64,000 nt of DNA from Clostridiaceae bacterium OM02-2AC (GTDB taxonomy: Bacteria > Bacillota_I > Bacilli_A > Erysipelotrichales > Erysipelotrichaceae): NCBI GenBank assembly GCA_003481775.1, contig QULU01000011.1:1-64000 (forward strand). Direction: 5' to 3'. Numbering within the stretch: position 1 is the stretch's first letter; every line of letters begins with the position of its first letter. The position numbers were made by a program, and so were the translations under genes. Of the stretch, positions 1-7,864 are shown piece by piece. Below the pieces are notes generated by a model, which was not told where the DNA came from, did not search any database, and saw only the letters and a list, made by a program, of their open reading frames with translations.

Positions 1-7
1 TTTAAAA

Positions 8-67
8 ATGGCATCAACCACATTTCCTTAGGTTGATGCCATTGCCCCGTAGATATCGGGGTTTTTT
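8..67 (+). terminator. Tandem hairpins ending in a T-run
   Basis: A 12-bp inverted repeat (8-19 with 31-42) is followed directly by a 5-bp stem CCCCG/CGGGG (45-49, 57-61) and six T residues. The second hairpin has the form of an intrinsic terminator. It most likely ends a transcript that starts left of the window. The first, stronger stem may belong to the same RNA. Confidence 0.7.
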
Positions 68-267
68 AATTTTCAGGGAAATGTTGACGTTCGTTTTGAC
101 GTACGATGGGCATATGCTAAATGCATGGAGAATCGATTACTGGAAAGACGGTACTGCCGCGGATGGCAGATGCAGTTAATACTGTATGAAGGATAAAGCG
201 CTACATTGCATGTTGCATACGATGGCTCCCGTTTCATTGCCGCAGTGTGGTGCTTTTCTGTGAACGC

Positions 268-296
268 TTGCAATTTGCTTTTTCCTTCTGTATAAT
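268..296 (+). promoter_or_regulatory. Sigma-A promoter upstream of the DJ-1 gene
   Basis: TTGCAA (268-273), 17-bp spacer, TATAAT (291-296). It lies about 210 bp before the DJ-1/PfpI start, leaving a long leader. No convincing gene is seen in 68-504. A 41-codon TTG-initiated reading frame (344-469) lacks a ribosome binding site. Confidence 0.6.
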
Positions 297-449
297 GAAC
301 ACAAGAGGTGATGTGAAGTGAGCAAATAATCCAGACGGTTTTTTTGAATCAGACATACAGATGTACGCCTGTTCACCAATGGATTACAGACTCTTTTTCA
401 CATGACATTGCCAAGCTTTCTTACCATAGCTTTTTACGTGAAACCAAAG

Positions 450-491
450 AACCTTCGGATCCTTTTTGAACAGGTGCAGAAGGTTTTTTTT
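450..491 (+). terminator. Attenuator-like hairpin abutting an RBS
   Basis: AACCTTC (450-456) can pair with GAAGGTT (479-485), followed by a T-run to 491. The AGGAGG ribosome binding site of the next gene begins at 492. The 22-base loop is long for a plain terminator. The position suggests an attenuator or a structure controlling access to the RBS. Confidence 0.45.
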
Positions 492-504
492 AGGAGGAAT
501 GTAT

Positions 505-1119
505 ATGAAGGCAGCAGTTTGTTTATACGACGGATTTTGTAATTTTGAATTTAGTGTTTTGCTGGAGTCCCTTGCTTTGGCAGATTGTCAGATCGACTAC
601 ATAGCCAAGACCTTGAAACCGGTACGTGCGGAGGAGGGCTTCCTCGCTCTTGGTGAGTATACTTGGGGAACGATTTGTGCAGATGATTATGATGTACTGA
701 TTTTAACCGGTATCGGAGCGAAAGATGACAGCAGTGACTGGATATTGGCAGATGAGGAGCTGTTATCCTTGATTCGCGCCTTTGATCAAGCAGGAAAGCT
801 GATTGCGGCGATTTCCTGTGCACCCATTATTCTGGTGAATGCCGGCATTATGAAAGAGCGGCGCTATGTTGCTTCCGTTGACCGAGAATGCTTCATGGCG
901 GGCGGTGCCTGTACCTCGGTGGAGCTCAGCGCTGAGCAGCTGAAGGGATTGCTTGATATGAGGGAGCAGGAAAAGCATCCTGAGCTTCACGGCTATGTGC
1001 AGGATGGAAATGTTATAACCGCGAACGGCTGGTGGTTTCGGGAATGGGCAATGGCTGTATGCAGGGCCCTGCAGCTGCCCTTTTATCCAAAATCATTTGG
1101 TCTGGAGATAGAAGAGTAG
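505..1119 (+). CDS. DJ-1/PfpI family protein
   Basis: A 204-residue cytosolic protein of the class I glutamine amidotransferase-like fold. Cys105 in the context AAISCAPIIL forms the nucleophile elbow typical of DJ-1/PfpI proteins (glyoxalase/deglycase-like, chaperone or protease-like members). Which activity applies cannot be told from sequence. The start at 505 sits 7 bases after AGGAGG (492-497); an in-frame ATG at 499 is too close to the RBS. It stands alone: a promoter lies far upstream, a hairpin just before the RBS, and the next gene has its own -10. Family confident, substrate unknown. Confidence 0.85.
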   Translation: MKAAVCLYDGFCNFEFSVLLESLALADCQIDYIAKTLKPVRAEEGFLALGEYTWGTICADDYDVLILTGIGAKDDSSDWILADEELLSLIRAFDQAGKLIAAISCAPIILVNAGIMKERRYVASVDRECFMAGGACTSVELSAEQLKGLLDMREQEKHPELHGYVQDGNVITANGWWFREWAMAVCRALQLPFYPKSFGLEIEE

Positions 1120-1148
1120 GAGTTGCGGATGAACTCTTTCGCATTCTC

Positions 1149-1157
1149 TGCTATAAT
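1149..1157 (+). promoter_or_regulatory. Extended -10 promoter of the M42 peptidase gene
   Basis: TGCTATAAT is an extended -10 (TG-N-TATAAT), about 30 bp before the start codon at 1188. No good -35 is seen, which is usual for extended -10 promoters. Confidence 0.6.
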
Positions 1158-1187
1158 AAGGAATAGAAAAGAGGATGAGAATACGAT

Positions 1188-2255
1188 ATGAAACAAATTG
1201 ATAGAATTAAGAAATTTTCGGATGCCTTTGGACCGAGTGGTTTTGAGGATGCTGTGATTGCATATGCACAGGAAGAGATACGTGATATCTGCACGTGTAA
1301 AGAGGATCATATGCGCAACCTGTATATGGATTTGAAGGGAAACACACAGGGTGGTGTAAACATCATGCTGGATGCACACAGCGATGAGGTAGGGTTCATC
1401 GTTCAGGCGGTGAAAAGCAACGGGCTCCTGCGGTTTCTGCCGTTGGGCGGCTGGGATGTGAAGAATATCATCGCCAATAAGGTTCTGATTAAAAACAGAG
1501 ACGGCAAGCTGATTCCGGGAATTGTCTGCAGCAAGCCGGTACATTTTATGAATGCTTCCGAGCAGGGAAAGGCTCTGGATTTTGCCGATGTATTGATTGA
1601 TGTCGGTGCTACAAGTGCACAGGAGGTACTAGAGTCTTACCGCATCGGGATCGGTGCACCGATTGTGCCTAGCGTTACCTGTACCTATGATGAGGAGCAT
1701 CAAACGTTTATGGGAAAGGCGTTTGATAATCGTATCGGCTGTGCCGCAGTTGTAGAAACGCTCTTCCGACTGCATGGACGCACACTCTCTAACACCGTCA
1801 GTGCAACCCTGTCCTCTCAGGAGGAGGTCGGCGAGCGCGGTATGACCTGTGTTATGCACAATGTGAAGCCGGATGTTGTGATTTGCTTTGAGGGTTGTCC
1901 GGCAGATGATAGCTTTGAAGAGGAATATATGATTCAAAGTGCCTTAAAAAAAGGTCCGATGCTGCGTCACTTTGACCGCTCCATGATTACATCACCGAGG
2001 TTTCAGCGCTATGCGTTAGAGCTTGCCCGCGCAAATGACATTCCTGTTCAGGAGAGTGTGCGAAAAGGAGGAGGGACGAATGGCGGCATAACACATACAG
2101 CACGATTTGGTATTCCCACAATCGTCATCGGTGTACCGGTTCGCTATGCGCATTCCTCCTATGGGATTCTGGCATATCAGGACTATGCACATGCTGTTGA
2201 ACTAGCAGTTCAGATCATTGATAAGCTGGACAGGGAAACTGCAGAGAGCTTTTGA
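1188..2255 (+). CDS. M42 family metallopeptidase (glutamyl aminopeptidase/FrvX/YsdC type)
   Basis: A 355-residue cytosolic, probably oligomeric dinuclear-metal aminopeptidase that trims peptides from the N-terminus. The expected metal-site motifs occur in order: DAHSDEVG (His64), AFDNRIG (Asp180, bridging ligand), SQEEVGERG (Glu212 general base, Glu213 ligand), CFEG (Glu235) and RYAHS (His322). Length matches the family (about 340-360). The annotated ATG lies about 30 bp after an extended -10. RBS-like AGAGGATGAG precedes it at 1170-1179. Likely monocistronic. M42 members are sometimes labelled endoglucanase M, a misnomer. Preferred N-terminal residue cannot be deduced. Confidence 0.9.
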   Translation: MKQIDRIKKFSDAFGPSGFEDAVIAYAQEEIRDICTCKEDHMRNLYMDLKGNTQGGVNIMLDAHSDEVGFIVQAVKSNGLLRFLPLGGWDVKNIIANKVLIKNRDGKLIPGIVCSKPVHFMNASEQGKALDFADVLIDVGATSAQEVLESYRIGIGAPIVPSVTCTYDEEHQTFMGKAFDNRIGCAAVVETLFRLHGRTLSNTVSATLSSQEEVGERGMTCVMHNVKPDVVICFEGCPADDSFEEEYMIQSALKKGPMLRHFDRSMITSPRFQRYALELARANDIPVQESVRKGGGTNGGITHTARFGIPTIVIGVPVRYAHSSYGILAYQDYAHAVELAVQIIDKLDRETAESF

Positions 2256-2345
2256 TTCCTGCCGTTTCCCCAAAGGAGTAGGATACACCCTAGATACAGA
2301 AATCCCGATTTATAAAAAATTTACAATTCCATCAGCGGCTGGCTC

Positions 2346-2374
2346 TTTACATATGCCGCAACCTCTGATACAAT
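2346..2374 (+). promoter_or_regulatory. Sigma-A promoter of the CNNM/CorC gene
   Basis: TTTACA (2346-2351), 17-bp spacer, TACAAT (2369-2374), with TG one base before the -10. Start codon is at 2415. Confidence 0.65.
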
Positions 2375-2414
2375 AGCAATCAAATTCATAACAGAAAAGG
2401 AGAGATATTATTTT

Positions 2415-3755
2415 ATGGACGCAGACCCCGCGCAATCTTCCATTACACTGCAGCTGCTGCTGATTGTCATTCTGACATTGATCAACGCCTATTTCGCAGC
2501 GAGTGAAATGGCCATCGTATCCGTCAACAAAAACAGGATTCACCGCAAGGTGGAGGAGGGAAACCGCAAGGCTATGCTTGTGGAAAAGCTTCTTCAGGAG
2601 CCTACCAGCTTTTTATCCACCATTCAGGTGGCGATCACCCTTGCTGGCTTCTTCAACTCTGCCAGTGCCGCAACCGGTATATCCGTACGCCTTGGTGCTG
2701 TTTTGGAAGGGTGGGCCATTCCTTATGGAGAAACGATATCCATGGTGGTGGTTACCATCCTGTTATCCTTCGTGACGCTGATTTTCGGAGAGCTTGTTCC
2801 CAAGCGAATCGCTCTGCAGAATGCGGAAGCCTATTCCATGTTCTGCGCAAAGCCGATTCTCATTATTTCAAAAATCGCATCGCCCTTCATCAAAATTTTA
2901 TCCTGGTCAACACGGTTTGTACTCCGTCTGTTCGGCATGAAGGATGAAAATGTCGAAGAATCCCTTTCCCGTGAGGAAATTCGTTCCATGGTGGAAAGCG
3001 GACAGGAGAGCGGTGTCTTCGATGAGGATGAAGCGGATATGATTGACAGCGTATTCGCATTCGATGATATTCTGGCAGAAGAGGTTATGACCCCAAGACC
3101 GGATGTATTCTGCATCGATATTGATGATCCGCAGAGTGAATATCTGGATGAGCTGATGGAAATGCGCTACAGCCGTATTCCGGTTTACCGGGATTCCATC
3201 GACAATATCATCGGAATTCTGAACATCAAGGATTTTGTAGTCGAGGCTAGAAAAAATGGCTTCGAGCATGTTGATATATCGTGCATCCTGCGCAAGCCGT
3301 TCTTTGTTCTGGAAAGCAAGAATATTGACGATCTGTTTCGGGAGATGCAGAGCAAGCATCAGCATATTGCCATTTTGATTGATGAATACGGAGGCTTCAG
3401 CGGTATCGTTACCATGGAGGACCTTGTAGAGGAAATCATGGGAGATATCGAAGATGAGTACGATGAGGATGATGAACCGCAGATTGAAAAGCTTGATGAG
3501 CATACGTATGTGATGGACGGCGGCATGCCGATCGATGATATCAACGAGGAGCTTGGACTGCAGCTTGAAAATGATAATCATGAGACCATATCCGGATTTC
3601 TGCTGGATCTGATTGGACAGATTCCCGAGGATGGAGAGGAACGTGAGGTTATCTGGAACAATATTAAATTTCAGGTAAAGGAAGTGAAGTACAAGCGGAT
3701 TCATAAAGTAAAGCTGTTTCTTATGAAGGATGAAGAACACAGCGAGGAAGTATAA
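2415..3755 (+). CDS. CNNM/CorC-HlyC family membrane protein with CBS pair
   Basis: A 446-residue membrane protein. The N-terminal part (about 1-170) is the DUF21/CNNM domain with three to four hydrophobic helices and the GELVPKR motif after the third. A CBS pair follows (about 205-330, with TPRPDV and a GIVTMEDLVEEIMGDI segment), then an acidic linker. A CorC/HlyC C-terminal domain ends the protein (about 355-440). The family is linked to Mg2+/cation export and adenine-nucleotide sensing through CBS; the old name is haemolysin C-like. It is preceded by its own promoter and followed by a strong terminator, so it is monocistronic. Family certain, transported ion inferred. Confidence 0.9.
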   Translation: MDADPAQSSITLQLLLIVILTLINAYFAASEMAIVSVNKNRIHRKVEEGNRKAMLVEKLLQEPTSFLSTIQVAITLAGFFNSASAATGISVRLGAVLEGWAIPYGETISMVVVTILLSFVTLIFGELVPKRIALQNAEAYSMFCAKPILIISKIASPFIKILSWSTRFVLRLFGMKDENVEESLSREEIRSMVESGQESGVFDEDEADMIDSVFAFDDILAEEVMTPRPDVFCIDIDDPQSEYLDELMEMRYSRIPVYRDSIDNIIGILNIKDFVVEARKNGFEHVDISCILRKPFFVLESKNIDDLFREMQSKHQHIAILIDEYGGFSGIVTMEDLVEEIMGDIEDEYDEDDEPQIEKLDEHTYVMDGGMPIDDINEELGLQLENDNHETISGFLLDLIGQIPEDGEEREVIWNNIKFQVKEVKYKRIHKVKLFLMKDEEHSEEV

Positions 3756-3760
3756 ACAGT

Positions 3761-3796
3761 GGAGTCTCTGCCAATAAGGGCAGGGACTCCCTTTTG
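3761..3796 (+). terminator. Intrinsic terminator
   Basis: Stem 3761-3772 with 3778-3790 (GGAGTC and CTGCC pairing with GGCAG and GACTCC), then a T-rich tail. It ends the CNNM/CorC transcript. Confidence 0.8.
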
Positions 3797-3818
3797 TTTT
3801 GAAGCATAAAATCTGCAG

Positions 3819-3843
3819 AAAAAAAGCCTGCATTCATACAGGC
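3819..3843 (-). terminator. Terminator of the phosphatidyltransferase gene
   Basis: On the minus strand GCCTG/CAGGC (3843-3839, 3830-3826) is followed by seven U residues (3825-3819). It lies about 90 bp after the stop of the minus-strand gene ending at 3932. Confidence 0.7.
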
Positions 3844-3931
3844 AGATGATTAGGTAAAGCAAGAAGGTAGCGTCATGGCTGCAAGCATCCCTCTTCCCAA
3901 TACTTTGATCGAATTCCGTATACCGGCTTTC

Positions 3932-4474
3932 CTATTTTTTTAATAATGACTTCGTATTGATATCATACGTATTTCGTGACAGAATCAGCAGCATTTCCTC
4001 AAAGGTAGCTAAGTAGGAACAGACGATAACCAGGGCAACCGGAATCAACGGAAGACTTTTGGTCAATACACATAGTGGTACCAAAAGAAACAACAGCAGG
4101 CCGGTCAGCTTATTGCCAATCGTATGCATGCTCGCCCACAGGTGATGCTTCCATCTTGTCAGCAGCAGCGCCGCAAGCTTCAGTACGAAGACACACAGCA
4201 CCAGCATGGAAATCAGATTCATGATTTTCAAATGCATCTGAAAGAAAACGATGTACAGTGAAATACAGTAAAATGCCAGATCACCAATAGAATCGAGATG
4301 GGCGCCCAGCTCACTTTGCACATGCAGTGATCTTGCGAGCCATCCGTCCAGAATATCGCTGATTCCTATGATGAGGTAGACAATCAGAAACAAGGCTGTA
4401 TCCTTTGTCAGAGCCAGCAGTAGAAATGACAGGGCAATCCTGACTGCGGACAGTATATTCGGTATTTGCTTCAT
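3932..4474 (-). CDS. CDP-alcohol phosphatidyltransferase family protein
   Basis: A 180-residue integral membrane enzyme with about five to six hydrophobic segments. It carries the full family signature: Asp43-Gly44, Ala47-Arg48, Gly57, Asp61 and Asp65 (D-G-x2-A-R-x8-G-x3-D-x3-D), the Mg2+/CDP-alcohol site. Such enzymes join a CDP-diacylglycerol or CDP-alcohol to an alcohol, as in phosphatidylglycerophosphate synthase. The second substrate is not readable. The ATG at 4474 is preferred over the GTG at 4486, because GGGAAGG lies immediately before the GTG and about 11 bases before the ATG. An extended -10 lies upstream. Confidence 0.85.
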   Translation of the reverse strand: MKQIPNILSAVRIALSFLLLALTKDTALFLIVYLIIGISDILDGWLARSLHVQSELGAHLDSIGDLAFYCISLYIVFFQMHLKIMNLISMLVLCVFVLKLAALLLTRWKHHLWASMHTIGNKLTGLLLFLLVPLCVLTKSLPLIPVALVIVCSYLATFEEMLLILSRNTYDINTKSLLKK

Positions 4475-4504
4475 AATGTTTCGCACCTTCCCAACAGCAT
4501 GTAC

Positions 4505-4513
4505 ATTATATCA
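4505..4513 (-). promoter_or_regulatory. Extended -10 promoter, minus strand
   Basis: Read on the minus strand: TGATATAAT (4513-4505), about 30 bp upstream of the phosphatidyltransferase start. Confidence 0.55.
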
Positions 4514-4750
4514 TATACGCTCGTATTACACTATCACAAAAATGTAAGGCTTTATGTAAACAAATGAGGCAGCTTTTATTTTCACTGGAAATCGCTTGGA
4601 GGAAGATGCAGACCGAAACTATGCGTTTTGAAATATGATGAACCATTCAAATAATAAGTAAAAAAAAGCACACAAATCGTATGCCATCTCTTTATTTCTG
4701 TCTATATCATACCACAAATTCACTGATTTTTCCAGTCTTGTATGCAAACG

Positions 4751-4776
4751 GTGTCCATGATATATCTATTGGACAC
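4751..4776 (+). repeat. Inverted repeat upstream of the unknown pair
   Basis: GTGTCCA (4751-4757) and TGGACAC (4770-4776) form a perfect 7-bp inverted repeat, ending 4 bases before the AAAGGAGG ribosome binding site. It could be an operator or an RNA hairpin affecting translation of the gene at 4797. The rest of 4514-4750 shows no clear gene or promoter. Confidence 0.55.
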
Positions 4777-4796
4777 GGATAAAGGAGGTGTGCAGC

Positions 4797-5204
4797 ATGC
4801 GCTATCAGCACAGGCTAAAGGTATTACAGGAAGGGGAAAGCTGGCTCAGGCAGGAGCTTGCCTGCATTGGACTAGAGCTGCGAAAGGAGCAGCTGCAGGA
4901 ATTGTATCATACACAGCAGCTGGCATTGCGACGGTATGAATGGGTGGAAACAAAAGAAGACCGCCTGTTTGATATTCTTACGCCGTTTTTAAAATCTCCA
5001 ACGATGGCGCTTCAAACGTATATGGTGCAATTCAAGCAGGCGATATGGCTGTATTACCATGTACGGAGCCATGTGGACTGGCATGTATCGGATGAGGAGC
5101 TGTGTGAAATACTATATGAAGAATATCTTCTTCATCACGGGGAAATTAACCGCCAGCTCGCCTTCCACATCGTACGGCGCTTACATACGCTAGAGGAGGA
5201 ATAA
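4797..5204 (+). CDS. Uncharacterised 135-residue protein
   Basis: I do not recognise this protein. It is soluble, rich in Leu, Glu, Gln and aromatic residues, and predicted to be mostly helical, with an amphipathic N-terminal helix and an acidic end. The ATG at 4797 lies 8 bases after AAAGGAGG (4781-4788); a GTG at 4788 falls inside the RBS. It ends 2 bases before the next gene, whose RBS lies within its last codons, so the two are translationally linked and probably act together. It may match one of the Firmicutes DUF families found next to the 451-residue partner; I could not verify which. Confidence 0.7.
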   Translation: MRYQHRLKVLQEGESWLRQELACIGLELRKEQLQELYHTQQLALRRYEWVETKEDRLFDILTPFLKSPTMALQTYMVQFKQAIWLYYHVRSHVDWHVSDEELCEILYEEYLLHHGEINRQLAFHIVRRLHTLEEE

Positions 5205-5206
5205 GA

Positions 5207-6562
5207 ATGGCATATACCGTTGGAAAACAGCGGCCAAGCGGTTCGCTGTATGTCTGGCTGCAAAGGGCACAGGAAGCAGGAGAAATCAGTGAACGGCGCA
5301 AGGACGATTTGTTGAAGCAGTGCCAAAGGCTGGCACAGGAGCTTGTGCGTTTGATCAACCACAACCAGAGCACCTCGTTGAGTAGTGCAGACCATAAACG
5401 TATTCTGAACACGATCAGCTATGTGGTGTTACAGGGGCTGGAGCAAAGGGATGCTCTGGTACTGCAGGAACTGGAAATTGATGCAGGCTTTGAGCGCGGA
5501 CTGCTTGTTCTACAGGAAAAGGAGCAGCAGACAAGAAATCTGCTGCATCAGCTGCGCAGAAACCGTCTGCCGTTTTCCAATGAGCGCTACAGCAGCTTGC
5601 TTGATGAACAGATTCCGCACTATCTTGAACAGCTGAATACCTATGAGGGGATTTTATATTACAGTCATACCGAAGAGGATTTGGATTATCCACTGCTGGA
5701 TGGTATCCCTCTGTTTCATGATATGTATCACCTTCACGGGATGGATTTGGTGCTGTATTACATGGAGCGCTTTGCGCTGGAGCATACCTTTTGTGAATAC
5801 TTCCGTGAAGAGCTGCCGGAGTTTATCAGGCGCTATGAACAACAGAAGGGAGTAACGGTGGAATATTTAGGTCTGAATCTTTGCGAGCTTCTCTGGTATC
5901 AATGCTTTGCTTCTCTCACGCTGTTTCAGCAGCCCTCACTTTTGTTGGCGGAACAGGACGTAGAGCGTCTGCGGGCACTGCTGCAGCACCGGTCAATAAA
6001 GGACGCTGTTCACCGGGTCAATCAGGCACTGGAAGCCAGCATGGGAACCAGTGTGGCAGACTATCTCACACTGTTTGAAGAACAGCTGCAGGCACAGCTT
6101 CAGGCCTTTGAGGATGCAGAGCATGCCTTACTTGTATATGAAGAGGCTGTGGATGATTGCTTTGTGCTGGAGCTGACACAGGGAAGAGATGAGGAAACGT
6201 TTCTGGAGCTGCTGGAGGAGGTTGAACAGTATAGCTGTCTGCAGGATAAAATCCAGTATTTGCGCAACAGGGAAATCAGTGCCTATGACCTGATTGATCT
6301 GTTGGAGAATGCTGTCTTTATGAATGAGGAATACGATGCATATTATGAACAGCTGTCCCTGGAGGAGACTGCTGTATTGTTAAAGCTGCTGCATCCTGCC
6401 GGTGGTAATTTTCATGAAGAATGGAGACTGGATAATGCTGAACTGGCTGAGATTGAGCAGGGGCAGGAATGGCAGTACCGGTTCATCGATCACATTCGTC
6501 ATCGATCACAGGAGGAGCGCGAAAGGCTGTGTGGGCTGTTGAATAAGCTGCGTATACGCTAG
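5207..6562 (+). CDS. Uncharacterised 451-residue helical protein
   Basis: No function recognised. The protein is cytosolic, with no signal peptide or membrane segment, almost wholly helical and acidic. A central conserved-looking block lies around residues 160-185 (DYPLLDGIPLFHDMYHLHG), and the N-terminal half is Gln/Leu/Glu-rich. It forms a unit with the 135-residue gene 2 bases upstream. A tentative match is the family catalogued as DUF6179 in Firmicutes, which I recall as pairing with a short partner; this is memory, not a search result. No catalytic motif is evident. A scaffold or regulatory role is possible. Confidence 0.7.
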   Translation: MAYTVGKQRPSGSLYVWLQRAQEAGEISERRKDDLLKQCQRLAQELVRLINHNQSTSLSSADHKRILNTISYVVLQGLEQRDALVLQELEIDAGFERGLLVLQEKEQQTRNLLHQLRRNRLPFSNERYSSLLDEQIPHYLEQLNTYEGILYYSHTEEDLDYPLLDGIPLFHDMYHLHGMDLVLYYMERFALEHTFCEYFREELPEFIRRYEQQKGVTVEYLGLNLCELLWYQCFASLTLFQQPSLLLAEQDVERLRALLQHRSIKDAVHRVNQALEASMGTSVADYLTLFEEQLQAQLQAFEDAEHALLVYEEAVDDCFVLELTQGRDEETFLELLEEVEQYSCLQDKIQYLRNREISAYDLIDLLENAVFMNEEYDAYYEQLSLEETAVLLKLLHPAGGNFHEEWRLDNAELAEIEQGQEWQYRFIDHIRHRSQEERERLCGLLNKLRIR

Positions 6563-6704
6563 GAGCCTGCTTTTGTTTTGGCAGGACAAAGGTCAATAGC
6601 TGCAAAATAATCATAGCGGTTGTATGCGTCTTTATGCGTATATGCTGTGGAAAAGGAGCAGCTGCTCTTACATGTGTGGAAAAACAGCTTCTGACGTTTG
6701 TACG

Positions 6705-6756
6705 AAAAAGTCAATGCCTGCGGGACAATTCCATGTTCCTGTAAGCATTGACTTTT
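6705..6756. terminator. Bidirectional terminator between convergent genes
   Basis: GTCAATGC (6710-6717) pairs with GCATTGAC (6745-6752). The stem is flanked by AAAAA on the left and TTTT on the right, so it can end both the unit at 4797-6562 and the minus-strand PHP gene. Confidence 0.75.
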
Positions 6757-6769
6757 CCTTTGTATCCTT

Positions 6770-7654
6770 TTATGTTGCCAGCCGTTTTAAAAAGGTATGT
6801 AGAATTTCTTCCCCGTCATCCTTTTCATAGCCATATTCACCCATTCGGATTTTCGGCTTCATCTTTCCATGAAAATCACTGCCGCAGGTCATCAGAACAC
6901 CATGCTCCCTGCAATAGGCGTCATAATAGCGGTTATGCTTTGCTTCATGATAATTGCTGTAGGCCTCAATTCCATCGATCCCCTCATCCAAGGCTCTTTG
7001 CAGCCGTTCCTCCTTTTGATAGAAGTTCAGCCATGGATGCGCGAGTACGGCAATTCCCCCGGCATCGTGAATATGCTGAACGGTATCCTTTAAAGATGGA
7101 TATTCAACGCGCACATAGCAGGGCTTTCCGGCACTGCACATATCCCAGTAGAAATTCACCGGCTGCGGCTCACAGCGTCTGCCTCCGGGCTGGTAGTCTG
7201 CGAATTCCTCCTTATCCTTATACTGCTCCATGATATGGTGTACAATCGAGGGAAACGGATTTTTGCCTGCGTATTGCTGCAGTAATGCCGCGGGATCGAT
7301 ATCCAGGTCAAAGACCTCCCTGATTTTTTCCACACGTTTTATCTGCACGGCTTTTTTTCGTTCACTTAAAGCATTAAAAAGGCTTTGAAAATAAGGCTGC
7401 TCATAGTCGATGCCGTAGCCGAGCACGTGTACCTCCAGCTCCTCAAACAGCGTATCAAATTCCATGGCGGGAATTACGCGGATGCCCTTTGCCTCTGCCA
7501 GACGGACCATCTCCGCAATTCCTTTCGGCGTGTTGTGATCACTCAGTGCAATCGTTGTTAAATGGGCTTCCTCAGCCATATGAATCAGCTCCTGTGGTGT
7601 AAATTCACCATCGTTGCTGTAACAGGAATGCATATGTAAGTCAAAAGAATTCAT
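6770..7654 (-). CDS. PHP domain phosphoesterase
   Basis: A 294-residue cytosolic protein of the polymerase-and-histidinol-phosphatase superfamily. Metal-ligand motifs appear in order: DLHMHS (residues 5-10), SDHN, the AMEF glutamate, HVLGYG, AHPW and GSDFHG near the C-terminus. Size and motifs fit stand-alone PHP enzymes such as 3',5'-nucleoside bisphosphate phosphatase/RNase AM. Those hydrolyse phosphate esters with a trinuclear metal centre. AAAGGAGGAAATCGC leads into the ATG. It is divergent from the DeoR gene at 7865, so the 7655-7864 region may serve both. Family certain, substrate tentative. Confidence 0.88.
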   Translation of the reverse strand: MNSFDLHMHSCYSNDGEFTPQELIHMAEEAHLTTIALSDHNTPKGIAEMVRLAEAKGIRVIPAMEFDTLFEELEVHVLGYGIDYEQPYFQSLFNALSERKKAVQIKRVEKIREVFDLDIDPAALLQQYAGKNPFPSIVHHIMEQYKDKEEFADYQPGGRRCEPQPVNFYWDMCSAGKPCYVRVEYPSLKDTVQHIHDAGGIAVLAHPWLNFYQKEERLQRALDEGIDGIEAYSNYHEAKHNRYYDAYCREHGVLMTCGSDFHGKMKPKIRMGEYGYEKDDGEEILHTFLKRLAT

Positions 7655-7734
7655 GCGATTTCCTCCTTTAAACCAAGAGTATTATAGCACAGTCAACAAA
7701 AAAGAATATGTTTCAAATACCAAAAACCAAAACT

Positions 7735-7803
7735 TTGCGATTTTTCGCAGTATTTCGTCTTAAAACCAATTTTTTATGCTTCTTTTTTTGGAAAACTGCG
7801 AAA
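7735..7803. promoter_or_regulatory. Candidate DeoR operators
   Basis: TTGCGA-TTTT-TCGCAG (7735-7750) is an imperfect palindrome. TTTCGCAGT (7743-7751) recurs inverted as ACTGCGAAA (7795-7803), ending 5 bp before the -35 of the DeoR gene. These paired copies in the divergent spacer are plausible autoregulatory sites that could loop the DNA. Confidence 0.5.
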
Positions 7804-7808
7804 TCAGA

Positions 7809-7837
7809 TTGACGATAGGCAAAGAAAAACGTACACT
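7809..7837 (+). promoter_or_regulatory. Sigma-A promoter of the DeoR-hxlAB unit
   Basis: TTGACG (7809-7814), 17-bp spacer, TACACT (7832-7837). The start codon follows at 7865 after AGGTGGTGAAG. Confidence 0.65.
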
Positions 7838-7864
7838 AACCATGTGCAAAGGTGGTGAAGCGAC

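Noticed and set aside
344..469. 41-codon TTG-initiated frame in the DJ-1 leader
   Set aside because: No RBS and no conserved character. The hairpin at 450-491 is more informative than the frame.
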